Below are positions 41,331-50,154 of a DNA stretch of 53,795 nucleotides, in pieces (the first letter of the stretch is position 1; each line of letters opens with the position of its first letter). The DNA is from Clostridia bacterium (GTDB taxonomy: Bacteria; Bacillota; Clostridia; Christensenellales; Pumilibacteraceae): positions 1 through 53,795 of the forward strand of contig JAAWDP010000016.1 of the NCBI GenBank assembly GCA_022793815.1, written 5' to 3'. Both the position numbers and the translations under genes were made by a program. The notes beneath the pieces are model-generated. The model saw only the letters and a list, made by a program, of their open reading frames with translations. It did not search any database and was not told the DNA's origin.

Positions 41331-42274
41331 CGCCGTTTATTCGCAAACTGAATATCGGCGGCGTGGAATTGAAAAACAGTATTATACTTGCGCCTATGGC
41401 TGGATTTACCGACGTGGCGTTCAGGCGCTTGTGCCGTGAATGCGGCGCTGCGCTGACCGTTACCGAGATGGTAAGCGTCAACGGATTGGCTTACGGCAAC
41501 GCAAAAACACGAACGCTGCTCAAACTCTCCGACGTCGAAAGTCCTTGTGCCGTACAGCTGTTCGGCTCGCGTCCCGAAACTTTTGCGCAAGTGCTTGCCG
41601 GGTGCGAAAGCCTGAGCGGTTTCGACATCGTCGATATAAATATGGGATGTCCCATGCCCAAGGTAACATCGCTCGGCGCAGGCAGCGCGTTGCTGTCGGA
41701 CATTGTTCGCGCTAGCGAAATAGTCGATGCCTGCGTCGAAAGCGCGAGAGGCAGAGCGGTGACCGTCAAAATGCGGCTCGGGATAACGGATTCGTGCGGA
41801 GCGGAAAAATTCGCATGTGAAATGGAGCGTGCGGGAGCGGCGGCAATCACTGTTCACGGACGTACCGCAAAACAGCTCTACGGCGGGCTTGCGGATTGGG
41901 ACGCTATTTCGAAGGTGAAAAAAGCGGTCGGCATTCCCGTAATAGGTAACGGGGATATCGCGTCTGTGAGCGATTTGGACAAAGCGGAAAAAAGCCTTGT
42001 GGACGGCGTAAGCATAGGGCGCGGGGCGCTCGGCAATCCCATGCTGTTCGAATGTCTGCTCGGTGCACAGACGGGTTTAACGCGCAGACAGGCAGCGATA
42101 AAGCACGTCGAATATATGGACGGATATTTCGGGTCGGCGTATGCCGCAGTGAATTTTCGGAAACATGCAGGCAGATATTTACACGGAGAGGCAAACAGCA
42201 GGGATTTGAAACTCGCATTGACTGCGGCAAGCGACGTAAGCGAAGTAAAACGTCTGCTCGAATCGGGAGTATAG
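41327..42274 (+). CDS. dusB: tRNA-dihydrouridine synthase
   Basis: 315 residues of FMN-dependent Dus type: LAPMAGFTDVAFRRLC, catalytic Cys in NMGCP, VKMRLG, ITVHGRT and GNGDIAS. It reduces uridine in tRNA loops; the DusB-like label is from Firmicutes precedent and not certain. It starts at GTG 41327, overlapping the mazG stop. GAGSALL after the Cys is slightly different from the usual GAGAALL. The antiporter gene follows after seven bases. Confidence 0.9.
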   Translation: MTPFIRKLNIGGVELKNSIILAPMAGFTDVAFRRLCRECGAALTVTEMVSVNGLAYGNAKTRTLLKLSDVESPCAVQLFGSRPETFAQVLAGCESLSGFDIVDINMGCPMPKVTSLGAGSALLSDIVRASEIVDACVESARGRAVTVKMRLGITDSCGAEKFACEMERAGAAAITVHGRTAKQLYGGLADWDAISKVKKAVGIPVIGNGDIASVSDLDKAEKSLVDGVSIGRGALGNPMLFECLLGAQTGLTRRQAAIKHVEYMDGYFGSAYAAVNFRKHAGRYLHGEANSRDLKLALTAASDVSEVKRLLESGV

Positions 42275-42281
42275 GAAGGCT

Positions 42282-43508
42282 ATGGATTATACGTTTTTAT
42301 TGGAACTGGCTCTGATACTTGTTTTTACTAAAGTATTCGGCATAATAATGAAAAAACTCGGACTGCCGCAAGTGGTGGGAGCAATAGTCGCGGGACTTTT
42401 ACTCGGCGGCGCGATATGGTCGCCGCTTACGGGCGGAGCGTTTGTGCCCGTGAGAGCGTCGGATACTTTGAGTATAATCGCGGAAATCGGAGTCGTAATG
42501 ATTATGTTTTCTGCCGGACTCGAAACCGACATGAACGAACTGAAAAGCACGGGACCTGTCGCCGCACTGATTGCCGTCTGCGGCGTGATGGTGCCGTTGG
42601 GACTCGGATTTCTCGTTGCCATGCCGTTTTTCGGAATCGGCGATTTCAAAGCCGTTATTTCCTGCGTGTTTATCGGTGTGATTATAACGGCGACAAGCGT
42701 GTCGATAACCGTCGAAACGCTGAAAGAGCTCGGTAAGTTAAAGGGCAAAGTAGGCACGGCAATACTGTCCGCCGCCATAATAGACGACGTGATAGGTATT
42801 ATAATTCTTACGGTCGTGACGGGGCTTGACAATCCGTCGGGCGCAGGGGCAGGCGCGGCTGCGGCAGACGTTGTTTTGAAAACCGTGTTGTTTTTCGTAT
42901 GCGCGATAGGTATAGGAATGCTTTTGAACAAACTGTTCAAGTGGCTGGTAAAGAAATATCCGCATCGCAGAAGAGTGCCCATTATGGGACTTGCGGTATG
43001 TTTTTTGTACGCATATTCGGCAGAGCACTTTTTCGGTATCGCCGATATAACCGGGGCGTATCTTGCAGGCATAATACTGTCCAATCTCAAAGAAACCGGC
43101 TATATAGAAAACAAAATAGACATCGGTTCGTATATGATTTTTTCGCCTGTCTTTTTTGCGTCGATAGGAATAAAGACGACGTTCGAAGGAATAAATCCGT
43201 CCATTCTCTTATTCGCTCTGCTGTTTGTGGCGGCGGGACTGGTTTCGAAAATAGTAGGTTGCGGTGCGGCGGCTAAGGTGTGCGGTTTCAATGCGAAAGA
43301 CTCTCTGAAAATCGGAATCGGCATGATAGCCCGAGGGGAAGTTGCGCTTATCGTGGCTCAAAAGGGCATAGAAAGCGGAATCGTGCCGTCGGTATATCTT
43401 TCGGCGGTCATAGTTCTCGTAATAGTTTCGTCGTTGCTGGCTCCGGTTTTGCTGAAACTTTTATTTAAAGCGGATGCAAAAAGAGAAATGCTTATTAAGT
43501 CGGCATAA
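42282..43508 (+). CDS. CPA2-type cation:proton antiporter
   Basis: 408 residues with about 12 membrane segments, no C-terminal TrkA domain. It has the paired conserved motif IIDDVIGIIIL near 170 (two acidic residues that carry ions) and LGLPQVVGAIVAGLLLG near the start, as in KefB/NapA-like exchangers. It should export Na or K in exchange for protons. GGAAGG is just before the ATG. It is last in the mazG operon. Confidence 0.9.
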   Translation: MDYTFLLELALILVFTKVFGIIMKKLGLPQVVGAIVAGLLLGGAIWSPLTGGAFVPVRASDTLSIIAEIGVVMIMFSAGLETDMNELKSTGPVAALIAVCGVMVPLGLGFLVAMPFFGIGDFKAVISCVFIGVIITATSVSITVETLKELGKLKGKVGTAILSAAIIDDVIGIIILTVVTGLDNPSGAGAGAAAADVVLKTVLFFVCAIGIGMLLNKLFKWLVKKYPHRRRVPIMGLAVCFLYAYSAEHFFGIADITGAYLAGIILSNLKETGYIENKIDIGSYMIFSPVFFASIGIKTTFEGINPSILLFALLFVAAGLVSKIVGCGAAAKVCGFNAKDSLKIGIGMIARGEVALIVAQKGIESGIVPSVYLSAVIVLVIVSSLLAPVLLKLLFKADAKREMLIKSA

Positions 43509-43552
43509 TTCTGCCGCAGAAATGCAAACCCGTCTGCCGACAAGCAAAAGCT

Positions 43553-43580
43553 TGCTTTTGTCGCGTTTCGATGTTATAAT
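43553..43580 (+). promoter_or_regulatory. mrnC promoter, probably leaderless
   Basis: TTGCTT (43553-43558), 16 bases, TATAAT (43575-43580). The ATG at 43587 is six bases later, with no ribosome site. The -35 overlaps a small hairpin (CAAGC-AAAA-GCTTG) that may also help end the antiporter transcript. Confidence 0.6.
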
Positions 43581-43586
43581 AATATC

Positions 43587-43991
43587 ATGAATGTCAGTGT
43601 TATGAATGCCGAGAATGCGGCAAAACTGCCGAATAATGCGCTCGCGCTTATGGGCGATGCGGTACATACGGCTTTCGTAAGAAAGAGGCTGATTGAGTCG
43701 CACGATTTCAAAGCCAACGAGCTTTACAGACGGGAAACCGTATCGGTATCGGCAAAAGCGCAATCGCGGCTGTTGGATGAAATAATGCCGTCGCTTACGG
43801 AAGAGGAAACGGAAATCGTCCGGAGAGGGCACAGCGCAAGAACAAACAACAAGCCGAAAAATGCGCTTTGGAGCGAGTACCGAAAGGCAACCGCATACGA
43901 AACTTTGCTCGGGTTCCTTTATCTTTCGGGGCAAACCGAAAGACTGGAAGAAATACTCGAAATGTCGAATAAAAAGGAAGAAAGGTTATGA
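43587..43991 (+). CDS. mrnC: Mini-ribonuclease III
   Basis: 134 residues: an RNase III catalytic domain without the double-stranded RNA-binding domain. NNALALMGDAVHTAFVR holds the catalytic Asp and KATAYETLLGFLYL the Glu. In Bacillus this enzyme trims both ends of 23S rRNA. The start is ATG 43587 or ATG 43602; neither has a ribosome site. Its TGA overlaps the thyX ATG. The neighbours rlmB and thyX match the usual mrnC cluster of Firmicutes. Confidence 0.92.
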   Translation: MNVSVMNAENAAKLPNNALALMGDAVHTAFVRKRLIESHDFKANELYRRETVSVSAKAQSRLLDEIMPSLTEEETEIVRRGHSARTNNKPKNALWSEYRKATAYETLLGFLYLSGQTERLEEILEMSNKKEERL

Positions 43992-44722
43992 TAGTCACCG
44001 CGAAAGCAAAACTGATACGATTTACGGAAAATCCCGAGAGCACTATTGCGCTTGCGTCAAAACTGTGCTATTCCTCGCTGGGTATGGATGAATTGATAGA
44101 AAGAATCGATGGCGGCGACAATGCCAAGTTCATCAAGATGTTAAAGACGATGAACCACCTTTCTCCCTTCGAGCATGCGTCGTTTACTTTCTCCGTGGAA
44201 GGCGTGTCGCGCGCGTTTTTGGCGCAGGTGACTCGGCACAGAATAGCAAGCTTTTCCGTGCGCTCTCAGCGTTATGTAGGCGAAAGTGATTTCAATTATA
44301 TAGTGCCCCCCGCAATTGCCGACCTCGGCGACAGCGCAAAGGAGGAGTTTGTAGAGCAAATGCGTACTGTGAGCCAATGGTACAATGCTTGGCAGGAGCG
44401 TCTCGGCGGCGGAGAACGGGCGAACGAGGACGCACGGTTCGTGCTTCCCAATGCGTGCGAAACAAAGATGATTTTGACTATGAACGCGCGCGAGCTCATG
44501 CACTTTTTCTCGCTGCGCTGCTGTAACCGCGCTCAATGGGAAATACGCGACGTTGCGTGGCAGATGCTTTCCCAGGTGCTTGAAGTTGCGCCCGATGTTT
44601 TCGAAGGTTGCGGTCCGACATGTCTTACGGGCGCATGTTCCGAGGGCAAAAAAAGCTGCGGAAAAGCCGCGCTTGTGCGCGAACGCTACGAAAGACTGAA
44701 AGAGTGCGCGAAAGGAGAATGA
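43988..44722 (+). CDS. thyX: FAD-dependent thymidylate synthase
   Basis: 244 residues. The ThyX motif is RHRIASFSVRSQRY (R-H-R-x7-S) near residue 83. It makes dTMP from dUMP using methylenetetrahydrofolate and reduced flavin. The C-terminus has a Cys-rich stretch (GCGPTCLTGACSEGKKSC) that is common in clostridial forms. It overlaps mrnC by four bases and precedes rlmB by one base. Confidence 0.95.
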   Translation: MIVTAKAKLIRFTENPESTIALASKLCYSSLGMDELIERIDGGDNAKFIKMLKTMNHLSPFEHASFTFSVEGVSRAFLAQVTRHRIASFSVRSQRYVGESDFNYIVPPAIADLGDSAKEEFVEQMRTVSQWYNAWQERLGGGERANEDARFVLPNACETKMILTMNARELMHFFSLRCCNRAQWEIRDVAWQMLSQVLEVAPDVFEGCGPTCLTGACSEGKKSCGKAALVRERYERLKECAKGE

Positions 44723-44723
44723 T

Positions 44724-45458
44724 ATGAAAATTTACGGACGCAACAGTGTTGCCGAAGCAGTCAAAAGCGGAAAAACAATCGACCGCCTTGTTGTGGAAAA
44801 GGATTTGAAAGACGCGGGAGCCAACAGGATAATAGCCGATGCGAAAAGCCGCGGTATAAAAATTTTCTTTCGGGAAAAAGAATATCTCGACAGAGAAGTC
44901 ACGGGTAAACATCAGGGTTTCATAGCGGAAATAACCGATTTTGGATATTGCGAGCTGGACGATATTCTTGCGTATGCCAAGGAAAAAGGTCAGCCGCCGT
45001 TTATCGTATTGCTCGACGGTGTGGAAGACCCTCACAACCTCGGCTCGGTGCTCAGAGTTTGCGAGTGTGCGGGCGTTCACGGCGTGGTGATTCCGCGGCA
45101 CAGGAGCGTAAGCGTAAACGAAACCGTAATCAAAGTATCGTCGGGCGCGGCGGCGCATATCCGTGTTGCGAAAGTGACGAATATAAACGAAGCCATCGAA
45201 ACTTTGAAGAAACAGGGCGTTTGGGTTTATTGCGCCGACATGGACGGCGAAAGTATTTACGACGCAAAGTTAGACGGTGCGGCGGCTTTCGTTATAGGCG
45301 GAGAGGGCGCAGGCGTCAAGCGTCTTACGAAATCGGTATGCGACAAAACGGTGTCGCTTCCCGTGCGCGGGAAAGTCAATTCGCTTAATGCGTCCGTGGC
45401 GTGCGGTATCGTCGTATACGAGAAACTGCGTCAAGATTTAATGTTGTGTAAAGATTAA
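44724..45458 (+). CDS. rlmB: 23S rRNA (guanosine-2'-O)-methyltransferase RlmB (TrmH family)
   Basis: 244 residues. An N-terminal substrate-binding domain (1-80) is followed by a SPOUT knot with VEDPHNLGSVLRVCECAG, VIGGEGAGV and LPVRGKVNSLNASVACGI. It methylates G2251 (E. coli numbering) in the peptidyl transferase centre. AAAGGAG precedes the ATG. tpiA follows after 26 bases with its own strong ribosome site. Confidence 0.92.
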   Translation: MKIYGRNSVAEAVKSGKTIDRLVVEKDLKDAGANRIIADAKSRGIKIFFREKEYLDREVTGKHQGFIAEITDFGYCELDDILAYAKEKGQPPFIVLLDGVEDPHNLGSVLRVCECAGVHGVVIPRHRSVSVNETVIKVSSGAAAHIRVAKVTNINEAIETLKKQGVWVYCADMDGESIYDAKLDGAAAFVIGGEGAGVKRLTKSVCDKTVSLPVRGKVNSLNASVACGIVVYEKLRQDLMLCKD

Positions 45459-45484
45459 AACAAACCGAAAGGAGATATAGTATT

Positions 45485-46231
45485 ATGAGAAAACCCATTA
45501 TTGCGGGTAACTGGAAGATGAACAACACGAAAGCCGAAGCAAAAGTTCTTATACAAGAGCTGATTCCGCTTGTAAAGAATGCGGAGTCCGACGTGGTAAT
45601 CTGCGTGCCCTATACGGTTATAGAAACCGCCGCGGCGCTTACAAAAGGCACAAACATCAAGGTCGGTGCGGAGAATGTCGCGTGGGCGGATAAAGGCGCG
45701 TTTACGGGCGAAGTCAGCGCACAAATGTTGAAAGAAGTCGGCGCCGAATACGTTATCATCGGACACAGCGAGCGCCGCCAGTATTTCGGCGAAACGGACG
45801 ATTCCGTAAACAAACGCACGGTTCAGGCTCTTAAAAACGGTTTTACGCCCATAATCTGCGTCGGCGAAACGCTTGACGAAAGAGAAGGCGGCGTGACTGA
45901 GCAGGTTTGCAAGCGTCAAATAATCGGCGCGTATGCCGGCATTTCCGCTTCCGATGCGGAAAAGACGGTGGTGGCTTACGAACCCGTTTGGGCGATAGGC
46001 ACGGGAAGAACGGCTACGAGCGGGCAGGCGCAGGAAACCATCTCTTATATACGCGGCGTACTTAAAGAACTTTACGGCAAGACTGCGGAAAAAGTCCGTA
46101 TTCAGTACGGCGGCAGCATGAATCCGTCCAACGTGTCGGAGCTTATGGCTCAACCCGATATAGACGGCGGACTAATCGGCGGCGCCAGCCTTAAAGCCGC
46201 GGACTTCTCCAAAGTAGTCAATTATAAATAA
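45485..46231 (+). CDS. tpiA: Triosephosphate isomerase
   Basis: 248 residues, family length. Active-site Lys in NWKMN, His in IGHSERRQYF and Glu in AYEPVWAIGTG are all present, as is the phosphate loop GGSMNPSN. It interconverts dihydroxyacetone phosphate and glyceraldehyde-3-phosphate in glycolysis. AAAGGAG is 11 bases upstream. gpmI follows after 46 bases. Confidence 0.97.
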   Translation: MRKPIIAGNWKMNNTKAEAKVLIQELIPLVKNAESDVVICVPYTVIETAAALTKGTNIKVGAENVAWADKGAFTGEVSAQMLKEVGAEYVIIGHSERRQYFGETDDSVNKRTVQALKNGFTPIICVGETLDEREGGVTEQVCKRQIIGAYAGISASDAEKTVVAYEPVWAIGTGRTATSGQAQETISYIRGVLKELYGKTAEKVRIQYGGSMNPSNVSELMAQPDIDGGLIGGASLKAADFSKVVNYK

Positions 46232-46277
46232 GTTTGTCAATGAATAAACATATCGGTAATTAGGAGGGTAAGAATTT

Positions 46278-47795
46278 ATGAAAACCGATGCTATCGTTAT
46301 TTTGGACGGATTCGGTTATCGCGAACAGGGGAACGGTAATGCGGTAAAATTGCAGGGAACACCGTACATCGACTCGCTGAAACAAAAATATCCGAATACG
46401 TTGATAGACGCGTCTGCGCGTGCGGTGGGACTGCCTGTCGGTCAAATGGGCAACAGCGAGGTGGGACATCTCAATCTCGGTGCGGGCAGAGTAGTATATC
46501 AGGATATTACCATGATAGACAAAGCAATCGAAGACGGTGATTTTTTCGAAAACGAGGCTTTTCTCGGCGCGGTCGAAAATTGCAAAAAGAACGGCAGCGC
46601 GCTTCATCTTGTGGGACTTTTGTCCGACGGCGGAGTGCACAGCATGAATACCCATCTTTACGCTCTGTTGACTTTGGCGAAAAAAAACGGACTTAAAACT
46701 GTTTACGTGCACTGCGTGACCGACGGCAGAGATGTGCCGCCGGATTCCGCGGCGAATTATATTGCCGAACTTGAAAAGAAGATAAAAGAAATCGGCGTCG
46801 GAGCGGTGGCTACGATTGTCGGAAGATATTATTATATGGACAGAGATAACCGTTGGGACAGAGTAAAACTCGGTTATGACTGTGTGTTCGATGGCGTCGG
46901 CTCGCATTATACGAACGCGGATGCAGGCATAAAAGCGTCGTATGCTTCGGGAGTGCTCGACGAATTCGTGCAGCCCACCGTAATAGGTTCTTACAAAGGA
47001 GTCAAAGACGGCGACAGCATAATATTCTATAATTTCCGCAGCGACCGCGCAAGGGAAATCACACGTGCGGCGATAGAACCCGATTTTGCATCGTTTGAAC
47101 GAAGCGGAGGCTATAAAAAGACGTTTTATGTCGGTATGACCCGTTACGACGCGACGTTCGAGGGCATACACACGGCATTTCCGCCCAAAGAAATAAAGAA
47201 CACACTTGGTCAGTGGTTGGCTGCTTTGGGCAAGACACAGGCACGTGTGGCGGAAACGGAAAAATATGCGCACGTTACGTTTTTCTTTAACGGCGGTGTC
47301 GAAACTCCGAACGAGGGCGAAACAAGAACGCTTGTTCCGTCGCCTAAGGTTGCCACTTACGATTTGAAACCCGAAATGAGCGCGTTTGAAGTGACCGAAA
47401 AGGCATTGGAAACCATAGGCAAAGTGGATACGCTCATCATGAATTTCGCCAACTGCGACATGGTGGGGCATACGGGTGTGCTCAGCGCCGCAATGCGCGC
47501 TGTCGGAGCGGTTGACGAATGCGTGAAAAAGGTGGTGGAGGCTGTAAAGGAAACGGGCGGAACCGCGCTTGTCACAGCCGACCACGGCAATGCCGAACTC
47601 ATGCAGTTCGACGACGGTTCGCCGTGTACGTCGCATTCCACCAATCCCGTACCGTTTATACTTGCGGGAGATAAATATATCGGCAGGAAATTGAGAAGCG
47701 GCGGTGCGCTGTGCGACGTTGCTCCCACATTGCTTGACGTCATGGGCGTGCCTCAGCCCAAAGAAATGGAAGGCAAGAGCCTTATAGAAAAATAA
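46278..47795 (+). CDS. gpmI: 2,3-bisphosphoglycerate-independent phosphoglycerate mutase
   Basis: 505 residues, family length. An alkaline-phosphatase-fold enzyme with metal Asp in LDGFGYRE, phosphoserine in GNSEVGHLNLGAGR near residue 60, MNFANCDMVGHTG and TADHGNAE. It interconverts 3- and 2-phosphoglycerate with two Mn ions. AGGAGGG precedes the ATG. It is the last gene before a terminator, so tpiA-gpmI form the end of the operon. Confidence 0.97.
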   Translation: MKTDAIVILDGFGYREQGNGNAVKLQGTPYIDSLKQKYPNTLIDASARAVGLPVGQMGNSEVGHLNLGAGRVVYQDITMIDKAIEDGDFFENEAFLGAVENCKKNGSALHLVGLLSDGGVHSMNTHLYALLTLAKKNGLKTVYVHCVTDGRDVPPDSAANYIAELEKKIKEIGVGAVATIVGRYYYMDRDNRWDRVKLGYDCVFDGVGSHYTNADAGIKASYASGVLDEFVQPTVIGSYKGVKDGDSIIFYNFRSDRAREITRAAIEPDFASFERSGGYKKTFYVGMTRYDATFEGIHTAFPPKEIKNTLGQWLAALGKTQARVAETEKYAHVTFFFNGGVETPNEGETRTLVPSPKVATYDLKPEMSAFEVTEKALETIGKVDTLIMNFANCDMVGHTGVLSAAMRAVGAVDECVKKVVEAVKETGGTALVTADHGNAELMQFDDGSPCTSHSTNPVPFILAGDKYIGRKLRSGGALCDVAPTLLDVMGVPQPKEMEGKSLIEK

Positions 47796-47808
47796 TACGC
47801 AATCGCAT

Positions 47809-47842
47809 AAAGCGGTAAGATTGTTTGTCTTGCCGCTTTTTT
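47809..47842 (+). terminator. gpmI terminator
   Basis: AAAGCGGTAAGA/TCTTGCCGCTTT (12 bp, one wobble pair), 7-base loop, ending in six T residues. Confidence 0.85.
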
Positions 47843-47906
47843 AAATGTAAAAAACCGAAGACCGCAAAAAAACGAAGTATTCGGTGCCGCGCGAAAGATT
47901 TTTGTG

Positions 47907-47936
47907 TTGACAAATACGTTTGCCCGATGTTATAAT
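47907..47936 (+). promoter_or_regulatory. Promoter of the LytTR two-component operon
   Basis: TTGACA (47907-47912), 18 bases, TATAAT (47931-47936). No LytTR-like repeat is visible nearby, so there is no sign of autoregulation. Confidence 0.75.
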
Positions 47937-47978
47937 GCCAATGGAACATGTTTTATTATGCGGTAAGGGAGGGGCTGG

Positions 47979-48674
47979 ATGATTAACATAGCGGTAGTAG
48001 AGGATAACGAACGCGAGCGGAAAATAATAGCGGAATACTTGAAAAAGTTTTCGCCGCGGTTTTCCGTAGAATTGTTTTCGTCCGCCGTCGTTTTTTTGAC
48101 GGACTATACGCCGAAGTACGATATTGTATTCATGGATATAGACATGCCTTATCTCGACGGCATGTCGGCGGCGGCGAGAATGAGAAAACTCGATGAAAGG
48201 ACTTGCTTGATTTTCGTTACCAATTTGGCAAGATACGCAATCAAGGGATATGAAGTATCGGCGTTCGATTTTATTGTCAAGCCGCTCACTTATGCGAATT
48301 TCACAATGAAAATAACGCGCGCTCTCAATCATCTGAAAACAAAATCCGAGAAAGAAATTCTTGTAAAGTCAGGCGGAAATACGGTCAGAATTGCCGTGGC
48401 GGATATTAAGTGGGTGGAAATACGAGCACATAAAATAACGTATCATCTTGTGGATAAAGACATAGTTTCTTACGGCACGCTTAAAGATGCGGAATCGCTT
48501 ATAAGCGATAAGCTTTTCGTGAGATGCAACACCTGTTTTCTGGTAAATCTGCGTTTTGTAGACGCAATAAAGGACAATTGCGCCGTTGTGGGAGGAGAGA
48601 ATCTTCTCATAAGCTATCCGCGACGGGTCGAATTCAAAAAAGCACTTACGGACTATCTTTGCGGAGAAAAGTAA
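47979..48674 (+). CDS. LytTR-family response regulator
   Basis: 231 residues. The receiver domain (1-120) has VVEDNERE at the start, the phosphoacceptor Asp in IVFMDIDMP near 53, Thr in FVTNLA near 82 and Lys in FIVKP near 104. The C-terminal LytTR DNA-binding domain (about 130-230) includes WVEIRAHKITYHL and FVRCNTCFLVNLRFV. LytTR regulators bind paired short direct repeats, and such a pair lies ahead of the downstream glycosidase gene. GGGAGGGG precedes the ATG. The kinase gene begins immediately after the stop. Confidence 0.93.
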   Translation: MINIAVVEDNERERKIIAEYLKKFSPRFSVELFSSAVVFLTDYTPKYDIVFMDIDMPYLDGMSAAARMRKLDERTCLIFVTNLARYAIKGYEVSAFDFIVKPLTYANFTMKITRALNHLKTKSEKEILVKSGGNTVRIAVADIKWVEIRAHKITYHLVDKDIVSYGTLKDAESLISDKLFVRCNTCFLVNLRFVDAIKDNCAVVGGENLLISYPRRVEFKKALTDYLCGEK

Positions 48675-50012
48675 ATGATAAACTATTTTTCGTTTTACCG
48701 TCCCGTGTTTATGGCACAGCTTCTTATTGCGGAGTTTCTTTTTACGTGCAGGCTGAAAAAACGAAAATTTTTTTGGCTGAGATATGCGGCTTTGTGTGTG
48801 CTGTGCCTGCTGTTTGCATTGTTTGTTCCGCTTTATCCGCGTTCCGCAATAGAATTGAGCCTTACGTTTCTCGCAATGTTTATTCTGACTTTGTTGCTTG
48901 CGGTTTTCGTGTACGACGTGCCGATAACCGAGCTTTTGGTGTGTCTGTCCGCAGCATACACCGTTCAGCATTTCGCTTATTGCATAAGCAACTGTCTGCT
49001 TTTGGTAACGGGGCTTAATGCCAATGTGTACGGAGTCTATACGGAGCAGGTGATAGTCAGCGGTGTACTGCCCATGAACGAGGTTTTCGGATATATCGTC
49101 ATGTTTACGCTTTATTATCTGTCCTACTATCTGTTCTATTTGTTTTTCGGAAGACGTATAGGTAAAAACGAACTGATATCGTTTAAGAATACGCCGCTAA
49201 TAGTTATAAGCATAATCGCCATAATTTTTTCGGTATTCGTAAATGCTTTCGTCGTATTCAAGACGCTGAACGGCGAACTTATAATAGCGGTCAATTTATA
49301 TAATGCCGTATGTTGCGTATTCATTATATTCGTGTTGTTCGGTACGGTAAGCAAGATTAAAACGAATAAAGAGCTTTCGGTGGTTAAGAGCATACTCAAA
49401 AAAGCCGAGGAGCAGTATAGAATAAGTCAAAGCACGATAGAAATGATAAATATAAAGTGCCACGACATGAAACAGCAGATTCGCACGATAGGCGAGAGCA
49501 ACGCCATGAACGAAACGGCGATTGCCGAAATTTCGGAAGCGATTGCCGCTTATGATTGTAATGTCGAAACGGGGAATAAACCTTTGGACGTCATACTCAC
49601 GGAAAAAAGCGGCGAATGCAATAAAAAAGGCATTGTGTTTTCGTGCGTTACGGACGGCTCGCTTCTGGGATTTATGAAAGAAGCCGAGATTTACAGTCTT
49701 TTCGGCAATGCCATAGACAATGCGATTGCGGCAGTCATGCCGATGGAAAAAGAAAAACGCTGTATAGGCGTAAACGTCGGCAGAGTCAAAGATTTCGTCA
49801 CGGTAAATATACACAATTATTTCGACGGCGAACTCAAATTCGACGCCGACGGACTTCCCCGCACAAGCAAGAGCGACGAAGCAAATCACGGCTACGGTCT
49901 TAAAAGTATACGATATATAGCAAATAAATACGACGGCAGTATGTCCGTGGAGACTGACGGAAATTTGTTTAATCTCAACATTATTTTCCCGTTCGCCCCG
50001 AATCCGACTTAA
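48675..50012 (+). CDS. Sensor histidine kinase, AgrC-like with GHKL ATPase
   Basis: 445 residues. About six membrane segments in residues 1-225 form the sensor. A dimerization helix with HDMKQQIRTIG (phospho-acceptor His near 264) and a GHKL domain with GNAIDNAIAAV (N box) and GYGLKSIRYIANKYDG (G box) follow. AgrC-type kinases of this kind often sense peptides, but no peptide gene is seen here. It starts one base after the regulator's stop codon, with GGAG upstream, and should phosphorylate that regulator. Confidence 0.92.
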   Translation: MINYFSFYRPVFMAQLLIAEFLFTCRLKKRKFFWLRYAALCVLCLLFALFVPLYPRSAIELSLTFLAMFILTLLLAVFVYDVPITELLVCLSAAYTVQHFAYCISNCLLLVTGLNANVYGVYTEQVIVSGVLPMNEVFGYIVMFTLYYLSYYLFYLFFGRRIGKNELISFKNTPLIVISIIAIIFSVFVNAFVVFKTLNGELIIAVNLYNAVCCVFIIFVLFGTVSKIKTNKELSVVKSILKKAEEQYRISQSTIEMINIKCHDMKQQIRTIGESNAMNETAIAEISEAIAAYDCNVETGNKPLDVILTEKSGECNKKGIVFSCVTDGSLLGFMKEAEIYSLFGNAIDNAIAAVMPMEKEKRCIGVNVGRVKDFVTVNIHNYFDGELKFDADGLPRTSKSDEANHGYGLKSIRYIANKYDGSMSVETDGNLFNLNIIFPFAPNPT

Positions 50013-50053
50013 TAAGTCGACTGTGAATTCCGCCGCTTTTTATGCGAAAGCAT

Positions 50054-50086
50054 AGTTTATGTTGCAAAATATGAGTTTATGTTGCA
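50054..50086 (+). promoter_or_regulatory. Two direct repeats, candidate LytTR binding site
   Basis: AGTTTATGTTGCA occurs at 50054-50066 and again, identical, at 50074-50086, a 20-base period that puts both on one face of the helix. The pair ends four bases before the -35 box of the GH3 gene, the classical activator position. The core (GTT-x-A-T) resembles the AgrA-type LytTR consensus. Confidence 0.7.
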
Positions 50087-50090
50087 CTTC

Positions 50091-50119
50091 TTGAACCTGT
50101 AAATATGTTTTGTTATACT
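50091..50119 (+). promoter_or_regulatory. GH3 gene promoter
   Basis: TTGAAC (50091-50096), 17 bases, TATACT (50114-50119). It is weaker than consensus, as expected for an activated promoter. Confidence 0.7.
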
Positions 50120-50154
50120 CTGAGTATCACAAAATATATAAAAGGAGTGAAATA

